From Brettanomyces bruxellensis (Eukaryota; Ascomycota; Pichiomycetes; Pichiales; Pichiaceae): a stretch of 64,000 bases of DNA. The position numbers were made by a program, and so were the translations under genes. Each line of letters opens with the position of its first letter. The stretch's first letter is position 1. The DNA lies in assembly GCF_011074885.1 (NCBI RefSeq), contig NC_054690.1:377001-441000 (forward strand), written 5' to 3'. The notes under the pieces were generated by a model. It was not told the origin of the DNA, searched no databases, and saw nothing but the letters and a program-made list of their open reading frames with translations. Shown piece after piece: positions 1-11,320 of this stretch.

Positions 1-1395
<1,395 letters not shown>

Positions 1396-2130
1396 ACTAA
1401 TGCATGCTTTTCTTATGACCTTGCCACGTACGATACTGACCTAATTGTTGGTCTAGCTTTGACTTCATCGTGCCTTTTTTTTCGTTTTTCTTAAAAAAAT
1501 GTTTGCTTACTTTTACATCCTGTACGTATGCACTGCTTTTTCTGTGACCACAATTATTCTTACTAGTCTATATGCTATATACCCAAGATAACCAATTCCA
1601 TTCAATTGCGTAGATTTATTTTTGTGTGTTGTATGCTCATCCCGGTGACCGTTACAATATTATTTCTGTCACCAATTACAGACCTGGTTAAAGTATCCGC
1701 TTAAGCTGTTTTATGTGAGCTAGCACAGATCGGCAACCCAATTTCTGAGTGCGTATTTCGGAGCGCGTATAGACTCTGCTCTCCCTCTTTTTCTTCCTGC
1801 AGTTTCTCTTCACTCTGAAATCTCTGAAATACTCCGCGCGGAAAAGCGGCTTTATTCCGATGCATTTTTTTTGGAAACTCCAATCTCCAACCGCAATAAG
1901 CTCCCAACCTATACTGGAGAGTCATCACACACATTTCACTCCGTGCCCTTTATTTTTTTTTCTGCATTCTAGTCCCCTTTCTCGGCACTCCTGCATCCTG
2001 TATGCCATTGAAGGGTCTATTTTTTTCATCGTTCAAGCAGGCAAAAAGCACCTTTCTACATTCTATATCCAGGAATAAACCCTGCATTAGGAATAAAACT
2101 AGCATTACGAATATTACCAGCATTAGGAAT
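1396..2130. promoter_or_regulatory. Spacer between GFA1 and the aminopeptidase gene
   Basis: This holds the GFA1 3' end and the aminopeptidase promoter. It is AT-rich with T-runs. A 10-bp CG-rich palindrome, TCCGCGCGGA, lies at 1833-1842, the type of site bound by CGCG-recognising zinc-cluster factors such as Rsc3/Rsc30 in S. cerevisiae. No RNA gene or further ORF is supported. Confidence 0.4.
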
Positions 2131-4758
2131 ATGACTTCCACTCCAACATTCCCAGACACCTCTGCACACGAGGCATTGCCATCGAATGTGGCTCCAACAC
2201 ACTACAAAATACACCTTTTCAACCTGGACACTGCAAAGAACACTTTCAGTGGAGTTGCCAACATTCATTTTGATGTCAACGGCACCACCAGCAGCATCAT
2301 ACTCCACCAGAAGTTTCTCGAATTCCAGAAGACCAAGATAGTCGCCAATCTAGCCAAGACCAGGACCGAGATTCCAGTGAAGTCCGTCAAGAAGAATGAT
2401 GCCAAAGAGACGGTCGAGTTCCATTTGAGCGAGGATAACACTTCGGCAATTGCCAAAGGCTCGATTGACATGGAAATTCACTACACAGGAGTAATCAGAA
2501 CAGACATGGCAGGCTTCTATTCGTCTCACTACGAGGATAAGGAAACAGGCAAGACAGAATACATATTAACAACACAGTTTGAGTCTGCAGAGGCCCGTTC
2601 GGCCTTCCCATCGTATGATGAGCCAAGCAGTAAAGCCACCTTTGACATCTCACTTACCGTTGATAAGAATCTTTGCGTGCTCTCGAACATGCCAGTTGCG
2701 TCATCCAAGACCTTGGACAGCGGGAAAAAGGGGCCTGGATTCGACAAACCACTCAAGGAAGTGCGGTTTGAGACCAGTCCAAAGATGTCAACATACTTGG
2801 TGGCCTGGGCAGTTGGCAAGTTTGAGTACATAGAGGATCAAACCGACAAAGTTTACAGCGGCAACCACATTCCTATCCGTGTGTACACTCTTCCTGGGCA
2901 GTCGGAAACGGGAAAGTTTGCCCTTTCCGTTGCCAAGAAGGACGTCGACTACCTCTCGAAAATCTTCGATGTCGATTATCCTCTTCCAAAGTTGGATCTT
3001 CTTGCCGTGCCCCAGTTTGGTGCGCACGCAATGGAGAACTGGGGGATGGTCACTTTCAGGGCCACCGCCTTGCTTTTCGACCCGGCCAAGTCCGATGCTG
3101 TCTATCAGCAGAGTGTTGCATACACCGTGTCGCACGAAATTGCACATTCCTGGTTTGGAAACTACGTCACCATGAGCTGGTGGTCGCATCTCTGGCTTAA
3201 CGAGTCCTTTGCCACGTTCGTGGGCTCTCTTTGCGTTGAGAACATGTACCCTGAGTGGGACACGTTCACAGACTTTGTGACAAACGGTGTTGAAGTGGCC
3301 CTCGATCTCGATTCCTTACGTAATTCCCACCCTATCGAGGTCAAAGTGAACACTGCTGCTGAAATTGACGAGATTTTCGACCCCATTTCGTACTTGAAAG
3401 GTGGCTCTGTCATCAGGATGGTTGCCAATGCCGTTGGAATCGATGTTTTCTTGAGGGGTGTCTCCAAATACCTCAAGAAGTATGCATTTGGCAATGCCAA
3501 ATCGGACGATTTGTGGGATGCCGTGTCTCAAGTTTCAGGCATCGACATCACAGGCCTTGTCAGTCCATGGATTAGGGCCGTCGGACATCCTTATCTCTCT
3601 GTTTCCAAGTCGGCCGATTCGAAAAGCATCAAAATCACACAGAAGCGTTTTCTATCGAGCGGTGATGCTACTGCAAAAGATGACGAGATCACGTGGTGGA
3701 TCCCTAACGTTTCTGCACTAGAAGGAGGCAAAAAGGAGGCAACCGTTCCAGTTGAGGGTTTCTTGAAGTTGAATAAAGATACCTATGGCTTCTACCAGGT
3801 CATCTATGACGACGCGCTTTTCCAGAACATCCTTGCACATCTTGACCAGCTCTCGCCAGAAGACAAGATTGGACTCATTGCAGACACGTCTGCCGGAGCA
3901 CAGGCTGGCTTGATGAAGACTTCACAGCTTTTGGACTTGCTATATGCATTGAAAGATAATGAGGACAATGTGAATGTCTGGACAGAGGCTGTCAAGAGGC
4001 TCAACACCCTAAAGCAGCTTTACTTCTCTGATCCGGATGTGCTCAAGATGCTCAATGGCTTCTCCAAAGATTTGTTCAGTGGCAGATTCACCAAATTGCA
4101 CGGCAGTAAGCAAAGTTTGAGCTTCCAGGAGACGAAATTGGAAGCACTTCTTTTTGCAGAAACCGGTGTTGCCGGATGCCAGCAGGCAATATCGATTGCC
4201 GAGGCTTTGTATAAGGCTGGAAACGTTAGTCCCTACCTCAAACTTCCAGTCTACAAGACACTTTTGGCCAATCCAGACAGCTGTACTCTAAGTGCATTTG
4301 ATACTGTTATAAAGGAGGCAAAGAAGCCGGTGGCTATTGACTCTACAGAAATTTGCCTAAGTGCCTTGGGATATATCGCCAATGACACTTTGCTTGACAA
4401 GGTGCTTTCCCTATATTTCTCCAAGTACGTGCTTGAGATGGACTACTCCTTCCTCACAATGTCATTGGTCGAGAACCCAAGGACTAAAGTCGCCTTTTGG
4501 AAATTCTTCGAAAGCCACTATCCAGACTTCAGGAACAAGGTTGCAATGTGGACTCTTGACAGACTTATCAAGAGCTTCCTCCCTAAGCTTGTTTCAGCTG
4601 ATTTGTATAAGGACGCCAGCACATTTTTTGCCGATAAGGATACAACAGGCTACACTAAGGGTCTCAAGCAAGGGTTGGACTCTATAAAATACAGCTTGCT
4701 TTGGTCCGACAGATCTAAAACGGATGTGTTTGAATGGCTCAAGAGTAAGGGATACTGA
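2131..4758 (+). CDS. APE2: M1-family zinc aminopeptidase (Aap1/Ape2 type)
   Basis: From the ATG at 2131 the protein has 875 residues, close to S. cerevisiae Aap1 (856). The zinc site is intact: HEIAH (His335, Glu336, His339) and the third ligand Glu358 in LWLNESFAT. The substrate-binding GAMEN segment reads HAMEN, with His299 in place of the usual Gly. The C-terminal ERAP1-like helical domain follows. These enzymes remove N-terminal residues from peptides. An in-frame ATG at 2002 would add 43 residues rich in Lys, Arg, Ser and Asn with almost no acidic residues; this could be a mitochondrial or secretory leader, as Ape2 has a longer N-terminus than Aap1. I cannot tell Aap1 from Ape2, so the symbol is tentative. 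Confidence 0.85.
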   Translation: MTSTPTFPDTSAHEALPSNVAPTHYKIHLFNLDTAKNTFSGVANIHFDVNGTTSSIILHQKFLEFQKTKIVANLAKTRTEIPVKSVKKNDAKETVEFHLSEDNTSAIAKGSIDMEIHYTGVIRTDMAGFYSSHYEDKETGKTEYILTTQFESAEARSAFPSYDEPSSKATFDISLTVDKNLCVLSNMPVASSKTLDSGKKGPGFDKPLKEVRFETSPKMSTYLVAWAVGKFEYIEDQTDKVYSGNHIPIRVYTLPGQSETGKFALSVAKKDVDYLSKIFDVDYPLPKLDLLAVPQFGAHAMENWGMVTFRATALLFDPAKSDAVYQQSVAYTVSHEIAHSWFGNYVTMSWWSHLWLNESFATFVGSLCVENMYPEWDTFTDFVTNGVEVALDLDSLRNSHPIEVKVNTAAEIDEIFDPISYLKGGSVIRMVANAVGIDVFLRGVSKYLKKYAFGNAKSDDLWDAVSQVSGIDITGLVSPWIRAVGHPYLSVSKSADSKSIKITQKRFLSSGDATAKDDEITWWIPNVSALEGGKKEATVPVEGFLKLNKDTYGFYQVIYDDALFQNILAHLDQLSPEDKIGLIADTSAGAQAGLMKTSQLLDLLYALKDNEDNVNVWTEAVKRLNTLKQLYFSDPDVLKMLNGFSKDLFSGRFTKLHGSKQSLSFQETKLEALLFAETGVAGCQQAISIAEALYKAGNVSPYLKLPVYKTLLANPDSCTLSAFDTVIKEAKKPVAIDSTEICLSALGYIANDTLLDKVLSLYFSKYVLEMDYSFLTMSLVENPRTKVAFWKFFESHYPDFRNKVAMWTLDRLIKSFLPKLVSADLYKDASTFFADKDTTGYTKGLKQGLDSIKYSLLWSDRSKTDVFEWLKSKGY

Positions 4759-4864
4759 ACAAAACGGATTGACCCATTCCATGCGTAATATGTTTATGTA
4801 CAAACCCAAAATATATGTAATGATGCACCGTTTAATTTAATTTTTTTTTTTTTTGCAGAATGGC

Positions 4865-5407
4865 TCACGTCCGCTCGGAACTTGAAGTAATAGCACTCAG
4901 GGGAAAATCTGCTGCTGAAGATTCATCGCCAACCGGTAGGGTTGATCCTTCAAACACAGAATCGTCTAAAAACGTTTCGACATCTTTTAAAGTTATACCC
5001 TGAGCAATTTCTGTCGACTCATTATTCACAATTGTCATACTGGAATCCACTAACATGGAGCTGGAGCAGACATTGGTAACTGGAAGAGGCGAGGATGGTT
5101 GTTGCTCTATTGTTTGAAACCTCAGTCCTTCACTTGAGACAGGATGTGCTGAAGATGAAGACATACATATGGGCTCCTGACAATAATGGTTTCGACTTTC
5201 AAGATATGACTCCAACTGATCAACAAAGTTCCCGCTTTCTTGAATATCAACACCAATATCGTTTATTTGTCGTTGGTCTTCCTGCTTTATTGGACGATAT
5301 GCTTTGGATAAATGCCTTACCTCAGAAGGTGAAAAAGTGTCGGCAAGCATTGATTGGAGGAGGGTGATTGGGATTTTTCCATCCGATGCATATTGTGCGA
5401 AGTCCAT
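4865..5407 (-). CDS. Hypothetical protein, 180 residues
   Basis: An ATG-started ORF convergent with the aminopeptidase gene, 106 bases from its stop. I do not recognise it. It is Ser/Thr-rich and acidic, with a Gln/Ser/Pro-rich middle and a short acidic-hydrophobic stretch (VETFLDDSVF) that resembles transcriptional activation segments. No DNA-binding domain, signal peptide or membrane segment is visible. A telomere-like AGGGTTAGGG lies 134 bases upstream (5541-5550), and a TATA-rich stretch (5408-5416) directly precedes the start. It could be a fast-evolving regulator or a chance ORF; composition and length slightly favour a real gene. Confidence 0.45.
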   Translation of the reverse strand: MDFAQYASDGKIPITLLQSMLADTFSPSEVRHLSKAYRPIKQEDQRQINDIGVDIQESGNFVDQLESYLESRNHYCQEPICMSSSSAHPVSSEGLRFQTIEQQPSSPLPVTNVCSSSMLVDSSMTIVNNESTEIAQGITLKDVETFLDDSVFEGSTLPVGDESSAADFPLSAITSSSERT

Positions 5408-6721
5408 GTTATATATATTGCTTTCTTATCTAATCTTTGAATACAGATAAATTCTTTGAAACTCAATTGAATAGCTATGTCAACTCATAGATTGTACAAC
5501 GCAAAAGGATTATCGCTATTAAAAAGGACTTTTTCTTCGGAGGGTTAGGGATTTTCATTTTAATATATTTTTTCGCATTTTCTTTTCCCCATTTTTTTTC
5601 AGTCAAGAAAAATGGTTGCAGGTTTACTCAGATTTACTATTATCCGGTAGATCTTGAACTTTGAACGAGGAAATTTAATCATCAACACTAACCATCACTA
5701 AACATCAAAAGCATTACATGTCCATCATTTCCCTGTATTTATTCCTCGGAGTCCACATAATGCCCACGGACTTTATAGCTCCACCATATCTGCTTCAAAC
5801 TGCTTATCTAACCAGTTCTATTAATAATTGTCCGTTAATGCCACTCGTTCCCTGTAAGTCCAACATTGTTAACACTCGGACTCATTCTCGGGAAAATTTT
5901 GAGCTGCCTGAATAAGGAACACGTCAAAGAATTAACGTAAGCTTTTGTTCCTTGGTGCGTTATTCTAAACACATTTGTATTGCATATCTGATCGCATCTT
6001 TGAGCCTAATCGGACGGAAATTTTTATCAGCATTATTCCCGAGAAGCTACAGGAACTGCAGTTTCCGGCATGGTATGTTGGATGATTCAGAAACCCAGTA
6101 AAAGTAACAATCGAAAATTTTTGTGAGGCATGGCTATAACTTTTTCGTCCATTGTTAACGCGTACCTGAGGGTGCCAAACACATTGAAAAATTTGGAATT
6201 AAGAAGAAAACCATTCATTAAATGGCGATATATCACGTGACTCAAGATAGCCTAAGGTTTTTCTTGCGTTCTGCATTCTGCAGGCCTTGAAGCCCAATTT
6301 GCCATTTTCATTCAAGTTTCTGATGATTCCAGTTGCATGACAGCGCCACATCCACTTCGGAGTTTGCAGTCCAGCACTTGTAGGAGCAAGTATAATTATA
6401 AGGGAGCAGGCTTAGGAAAAAATTTCACCCATGATTTAAAACTAGTTTTCTTTACAGGGTTTGATTCTGGATTTCTAGGTATTAACAGGTAGGTAGACTG
6501 GATAGACAAGATAGAACTGGTGTCATATTGCAGCTGGCAGATTATAGCAACGGTTACATATTTGAGGTGATTTCCGTTTGAATTTCTTGCATCTATCATT
6601 GTGTGTTTTCGTTAACGTTAAGCGGCAGGTAGACAGACAGGACTAATCCCTAATTTTTAAGGAAAAGCAGAAGAAAAAAGTAAAAGAGGATAAAAGCAAT
6701 TGGCAATTTGAAAGTCATAAG
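5408..6721. promoter_or_regulatory. Divergent spacer before the serine acetyltransferase gene
   Basis: A 1.3-kb stretch with no supported gene. It contains the TTAGGG-like element at 5541-5550, an ACGCGT at 6158-6163 and the Cbf1 box listed separately. ORFs of 65-67 codons here have no coding signs. Confidence 0.4.
6233..6240. promoter_or_regulatory. Cbf1-type E-box TCACGTGA
   Basis: A perfect palindromic TCACGTGA about 480 bases upstream of the serine O-acetyltransferase start. In S. cerevisiae Cbf1 binds this sequence and, with Met4/Met28, activates sulfur-assimilation genes. Its location upstream of a cysteine-synthesis gene fits that regulon. Confidence 0.6.
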
Positions 6722-8293
6722 ATGTCACAGTTGTTAAAGTCAAGAGTTCTCCTTGGTGAGAGAGCTCTGTGCAGATCGTTCTTCGGAACTAAGGCATTGG
6801 CCTTAAGATATAAGCAGGGTAAGACAGCAGGATTCAGTACTACTAGAAAGCAGATGAATCCAAAGCCAACGAGATCAAACACAGCTGCATCGGATCCATC
6901 CGTCAGCCATATCCATGGAAATCTCCAGATGTCTTTCCCATGCCTTGAAAAGAGTGAAAGGAAGTCCGAACGGTTGGTTGAGGAGGGCCCGGAGCCTGTT
7001 TATTCTTCAATCTCTGATTTGAACGTTGAGGTTTACCACAGTTCCAAGCCGATGTTTCTAGATTTTGGCGGCTATCTTCCCCAGTTCAACATCGCGTACG
7101 AAACATGGGGCCAACTCAATAGTGATCGGTCCAATGCAGTTCTCATACACACGGGACTTTCAGCATCTTCCCACGCACACTCTACACGGAAAAACCCGGC
7201 AAAGGGTTGGTGGGAGGGCTTTATTGGCCCGGGCAAGTACTTGGACACGTCAAAGTACTTTGTGATCTGCTCGAACGTGATTGGAGGATGCTTTGGCTCG
7301 ACGGGTCCGATGTCGATCGACCCAATAACGAAAAACAGATACGCAACCACTTTCCCAGTTGTGTCTGTCAATGATATGGTGAGAGCCCAACACAGGATGA
7401 TCAAAGAGCAGTTCGGCATCAACAAGCTCTACTGCTCCATCGGCGCGTCGATGGGCGGTATGCAGTCGCTTGCCTACGGTGCCGAGTTCAAGGATGAGGT
7501 CGAAAAGATCATCAGCATCTCTGGATGTGCGAAATCGCACCCTTACTCGGTTGCAATGCGCTTCTGCCAGAGGCAGGTCCTTATGAACGACCCGCTATGG
7601 AAAAAGGGCAACTACTACAATTCGATTCCGCCTCATACCGGTATGAAGTTGTCGAGGGAGATAGCCACCATCACTTACAGGTCTGGTCCCGAGTGGGAGA
7701 AGAGATTTGGTGTAGAGAGGGCTGACAGCTCCACCACCCCGGCACTTTGCCCAGATCTTCTGATTGAGACATATTTGGATCATGCAGGAGAGAAGTGGTG
7801 CTTGGACTTTGATGCAAACTCCTTTTTATACATCTCGAAGGCCATGGATATGTTTGATTTGGGACGCAAGAGCACGCAAAAGTCGCTCGAGAGCAGGTCC
7901 CAGGCCCAGAGAAAGTACGGGGGTGAAAATATAGCATTGAGTGACATGGTGTACAAGCCGTCTGAAATCTGCAAGTACGACCAGCCCATTAAGGAAAACC
8001 GCAGAAGCAGGAGATTTACACCAGATGAGGCAAAGGAGGATCTGATCCAGGGTATGGCACCACTGGCAGGAAAAGACACTCTTATCATAGGTGTCGAGTC
8101 AGATATTCTCTTCCCGGCTTGGCAGCAGCAGGAGATTGTGGATCTTTTAAGGGAGGCATGCCGCAGAAAGGGACTACCTACGGATAACATCAGGCATGTG
8201 GAGTTGAGCCAGCAGCAAAGTTACTATGGCCACGACACATTCTTGCTCACGTTGAACCACATCGGTAACCCGGTGAAGGCCTTCTTGGGCTAG
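6722..8293 (+). CDS. CYS2: Mitochondrial serine O-acetyltransferase, CysA/Cys2 type (MetX alpha/beta-hydrolase family)
   Basis: A 523-residue enzyme of the homoserine acetyltransferase (MetX) fold. The nucleophile is Ser243 in GASMGGMQS; Asp near 461 (GVESDILFP) and His near 504 (YGHDTF) complete the triad. The segments LSASSHAHS, GWWEGFIGPGK and NVIGGCFGSTGP are, from memory, those of fungal CysA/Cys2 enzymes. Met2 instead has HALTGSADV and GPLLG. CysA-type enzymes acylate L-serine to feed O-acetylserine sulfhydrylase, the direct cysteine route absent from S. cerevisiae. The first 50 residues are rich in Arg, Lys, Ser and Thr with almost no acid, as in a mitochondrial presequence, agreeing with the reported location of A. 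nidulans CysA. A Cbf1 box lies upstream. Homoserine acetyltransferase or serine O-succinyltransferase activity is the main alternative. Confidence 0.75.
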   Translation: MSQLLKSRVLLGERALCRSFFGTKALALRYKQGKTAGFSTTRKQMNPKPTRSNTAASDPSVSHIHGNLQMSFPCLEKSERKSERLVEEGPEPVYSSISDLNVEVYHSSKPMFLDFGGYLPQFNIAYETWGQLNSDRSNAVLIHTGLSASSHAHSTRKNPAKGWWEGFIGPGKYLDTSKYFVICSNVIGGCFGSTGPMSIDPITKNRYATTFPVVSVNDMVRAQHRMIKEQFGINKLYCSIGASMGGMQSLAYGAEFKDEVEKIISISGCAKSHPYSVAMRFCQRQVLMNDPLWKKGNYYNSIPPHTGMKLSREIATITYRSGPEWEKRFGVERADSSTTPALCPDLLIETYLDHAGEKWCLDFDANSFLYISKAMDMFDLGRKSTQKSLESRSQAQRKYGGENIALSDMVYKPSEICKYDQPIKENRRSRRFTPDEAKEDLIQGMAPLAGKDTLIIGVESDILFPAWQQQEIVDLLREACRRKGLPTDNIRHVELSQQQSYYGHDTFLLTLNHIGNPVKAFLG

Positions 8294-8390
8294 ACGGTTG
8301 CACTTAATACAGATAAAACATAATATTGGGGAGTCCAGATAATGAACGCGTTCTTAGGTTGGTAATTATACATTACACAGATTTACAATT

Positions 8391-10940
8391 CTAGCATCTC
8401 TCGTAGAAAAGTATGTATGCGTCGCCGTTGATCACTTTGCTCAACTTGCAGTGCTTGTGGACGTTTTGGTCATCAAATAAACACCATCCGTGCGTTCCCT
8501 TTCTGACATAAGCAGTGTAGTGGCCATTGACAAGGTTTCCGTAATGGTTGATGACTCCGAAGAGCTTGTAGTTGAATGGAGGCATCTGACCTCGGACTGG
8601 CAACTTTTCCAGCTCCGTTCTCTCCAAATTCGAACTAATCGGCGGCCAGTACTTGTCCAACTTGATGTACTCGTCGTACTTTATATACTTGTCGATTTTC
8701 GACAGGTGCCGGTCCATCCTGAACCGTTTTAAGTGCACACATAGCACCTGTGGAAGTCTCGATATGCGAAGCTGCTTAGAGGATCTCTGTTTACTCTTGC
8801 ACACGGGACACATCCACCGGTCGTCGCCGTCTAGAATTTCTGGTTTCACAAACTCGTCAAAGCAGTCTTCGAGGTTGAGTCTGGCAGAAGTCACACTCTC
8901 TGGTATGGGCAAACTTAGTGTTCCAAACGAGTTGTACGTGGTTGATGTGCTGCCACACGTTAAACACTTCAACTGCGACATCATCTGGCCTTCGAAAATA
9001 TCCACAATGACGGAGAAGTTGGTCTTCAAGTACCTCTCCCATTCAATAGTTGAAGCAACCCTGATAGGTAGAGATTCTCTCTGCTGCTCTTCTTGCTTTG
9101 AAAGTTCGGGAAGCTTTGGATGATTTCCATTTTCGTTGAGATCCTCGTGCAAGGTGTCCAAAACGTACGTTAGAAATTCCGAGCAGTCCTGCTGGTCACA
9201 ATGGTTAAAAAGACTGTTCAATGAGCCCAAAACCCTCCTGAATCTTACGGGATTGAAGTATGTCGGATGAGAGACGTTTGTCAGTCTGTACATCTCGCTT
9301 GTTAGCGATGCAAACTCGTTTGCCAGAATTCCCTTCGACCCAAGTCTAGAGTTCACGTTAATGTGTCTCCTATAATCTCCCATAAGAAAGAATGCCACTA
9401 ATTTCTCCGACCCCAACAAACACTGAAGGCCGGAGTTCATGTAGCATGAATTCTTCAAGTTTACAAGGCCCGTCATGATTAGGCAATCCGGACGAATTCC
9501 CATGCCAATAGGTGGTGGTTCTACTGCAGGTGGCTTATTTGGAATTGCAGGAGGGGTAGACATGCCTTTGGCTGTGAAATCGGCTTCACCACGTCCCAGG
9601 TAAGCTGAATGAAATGTATTTTGGGGCATTTGGGGAAGATTCACCGAGGAAGATACGCCAAGGTTCGAAAGCTGTGTTTGGGGCTTTGATGTATTCATGT
9701 TTTGAAAGGAGAGCCATGATCTTGAAACAGTACTTGAGACACTCGGCGTTGATCTGTTTCCAAGCGTGCTGGAATACATCAATGATCTGGCCTTTGTAGT
9801 TGGAACATATTTGAATTGTGGTGCAGGTATTTGATTGGTCATGGAAAAGGATCCAGAAGACTTACGCCTGGAAAAATAGTCAGACACGTTATGAATAAGC
9901 CTCTGTTCGTCGCTGTAGCTCATCGAGTTGTCTGCATGCACTGGATTGGTCGAAATGTATCCATCTGACGAACTTGAACGCGATTGCAGTATTCGTGCAT
10001 CGTCTGGTCTATTTATTCTCTTCTTTTCAAACTCCCACATTGAAAATCCGCCGTCGAGAATCAACGGCGGCTGTTTGAGTGGTTTTCCTGATGATTTCAA
10101 CCGTAGTATCTGCACCAATTGTTGCAAGTTATACGAAATACTGGATTTAGTGGATCTTGAATCCATGCAAACAACAATGGCAAATTCACTTCTATTCAAA
10201 AATAGCTGTCTCTCCAGATCTGAGTTGGTCACCATGGAGTAGTCCTCGATATCCTTGCACGTATAATTACCCCGAACAGAAAGGGGCTCAAGTTGTAAAA
10301 TGTGTTCTGCTGCGGAAATATGATCAAGATCAAATTCCTTCTTTCTCCTGAAATCTATGATGAGAACATCCCGGTTGTGTTCATGCAAAAGAGTTTCGAG
10401 CTCGTCCATTGTGATAAATGATCTATTCCGAAACTTCTCAAATGAAACTGAGGGAGTTGTACCAAGAGGAGTTGGAAGTTTTCTGCTTGCCTCAATGTTA
10501 TGATTTCCAGATCTCTTCAAATTCTGGAATCTTTCAATTAAAGAGTCTGTATTATTGCTGAAAGATTGCCTGTTATCTTCTGTCACAGTTTGTCGTATTC
10601 GATCATATTCTCCACGCTTTCTCACTAGGTAGTCAACGAGATCATTGAAAAATTGCCACAACTCTTTGTCACTCTTTAGCTCTGTAAATTCTGGTGTCTT
10701 TGGAATGATGACACTAAGTAGCTTAGAAGCTGCACAATAGCATATTGCACCTTCTTGCTCTTTCTCTCTACTGTCAGCTCTTATATTCCCCTTAAATACT
10801 TCAATACATTCGAGCGCCTTCATAAGAAGCTCTTTTGTAGAATAAACGCCCTCTTTTTTGAACGGGTCGATGAGCTCATCTGCAAGTTGATTAAGCTCAG
10901 AAAGTGAGCGAAACTCTGTCTGTCTTTCTCCTGTAGTCAT
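8391..10940 (-). CDS. DOA4: Ubiquitin C-terminal hydrolase with rhodanese domain (Doa4/Ubp5 family)
   Basis: 849 residues, against 926 in S. cerevisiae Doa4. An N-terminal helical region is followed by a rhodanese-like domain (about residues 170-310, VLIIDFRRKKEFDLDHI). Then comes a Ser-rich linker with a Pro-rich stretch and the USP catalytic domain. The Cys box GLVNLKNSCYMNS lies near residue 495, a two-CxxC zinc finger (CLTC, CPVC) near 660-710, and the His box GHYTAYV near 808. Doa4 strips ubiquitin from cargo at endosomal ESCRT-III and recycles ubiquitin. The neighbours (DOS2, OCA6, PAA1) are those of DOA4 in S. cerevisiae, while DDI1, MAG1 and LSM5 are those of its duplicate UBP5. The gene therefore corresponds to the single pre-duplication ancestor of both. 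Confidence 0.93.
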   Translation of the reverse strand: MTTGERQTEFRSLSELNQLADELIDPFKKEGVYSTKELLMKALECIEVFKGNIRADSREKEQEGAICYCAASKLLSVIIPKTPEFTELKSDKELWQFFNDLVDYLVRKRGEYDRIRQTVTEDNRQSFSNNTDSLIERFQNLKRSGNHNIEASRKLPTPLGTTPSVSFEKFRNRSFITMDELETLLHEHNRDVLIIDFRRKKEFDLDHISAAEHILQLEPLSVRGNYTCKDIEDYSMVTNSDLERQLFLNRSEFAIVVCMDSRSTKSSISYNLQQLVQILRLKSSGKPLKQPPLILDGGFSMWEFEKKRINRPDDARILQSRSSSSDGYISTNPVHADNSMSYSDEQRLIHNVSDYFSRRKSSGSFSMTNQIPAPQFKYVPTTKARSLMYSSTLGNRSTPSVSSTVSRSWLSFQNMNTSKPQTQLSNLGVSSSVNLPQMPQNTFHSAYLGRGEADFTAKGMSTPPAIPNKPPAVEPPPIGMGIRPDCLIMTGLVNLKNSCYMNSGLQCLLGSEKLVAFFLMGDYRRHINVNSRLGSKGILANEFASLTSEMYRLTNVSHPTYFNPVRFRRVLGSLNSLFNHCDQQDCSEFLTYVLDTLHEDLNENGNHPKLPELSKQEEQQRESLPIRVASTIEWERYLKTNFSVIVDIFEGQMMSQLKCLTCGSTSTTYNSFGTLSLPIPESVTSARLNLEDCFDEFVKPEILDGDDRWMCPVCKSKQRSSKQLRISRLPQVLCVHLKRFRMDRHLSKIDKYIKYDEYIKLDKYWPPISSNLERTELEKLPVRGQMPPFNYKLFGVINHYGNLVNGHYTAYVRKGTHGWCLFDDQNVHKHCKLSKVINGDAYILFYERC

Positions 10941-11320
10941 AAAATTGGCTTGTCGATCCTGCCCATGCAGTATTTTTATAATGTGTATTAGTTTAAATGA
11001 TAATAACTTCCGGTAATTACTTTAGGAGTCCTCACAGATTGTGCTTATATTTATACTTTTTCGTTTCTAAATGCGTTCCAAGACCATAGATTCATCATTC
11101 GCATATACACGATAACCTAATCTTACAATACTAATAGGTAATAATTATGCTGTTTTGCGGCATATATTATCTGTCGGTCGCATCTTCCCTCTTTTACTTT
11201 ACTCCATATTATATTTTTTTACTTTTATTTTTTTTATTTTTTTATTTTTTTTGACAGTCATTAAGATCTTCCCCGCAGTTATTATGCTAAGCTCTAAATT
11301 ACGCATCATCAGACATCTCA
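10941..11320. promoter_or_regulatory. DOA4 promoter and DOS2 3' end
   Basis: A 380-base tandem spacer. It includes a long T-rich tract (11210-11253) just beyond the DOS2 stop. No other feature is seen. Confidence 0.4.

Noticed and set aside
2002..2130. Upstream ATG as the aminopeptidase start
   Set aside because: The 43 extra residues are low-complexity and not part of the M1 domain. It may be used for a targeted isoform, but the sequence does not decide it.
5541..5900. snoRNA gene driven by the TTAGGG-like element
   Set aside because: Tbf1 drives snoRNA genes in S. cerevisiae, but the nearby sequence has no proper C/D or H/ACA boxes.
6158..6163. ACGCGT (MCB) upstream of the serine acetyltransferase, and similar hexamers at 21386 and 49997
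   Set aside because: The hexamer is expected roughly nine times by chance in 64 kb, and these genes have no G1/S logic.
6722..8293. Annotation as MET2 homoserine O-acetyltransferase
   Set aside because: The fold and triad fit, but the LSASSHAHS, GWWEGFIGPGK and GGCFGSTGP signatures and the mitochondrial-type leader fit CysA/Cys2 better. MET2 is kept as the alternative.
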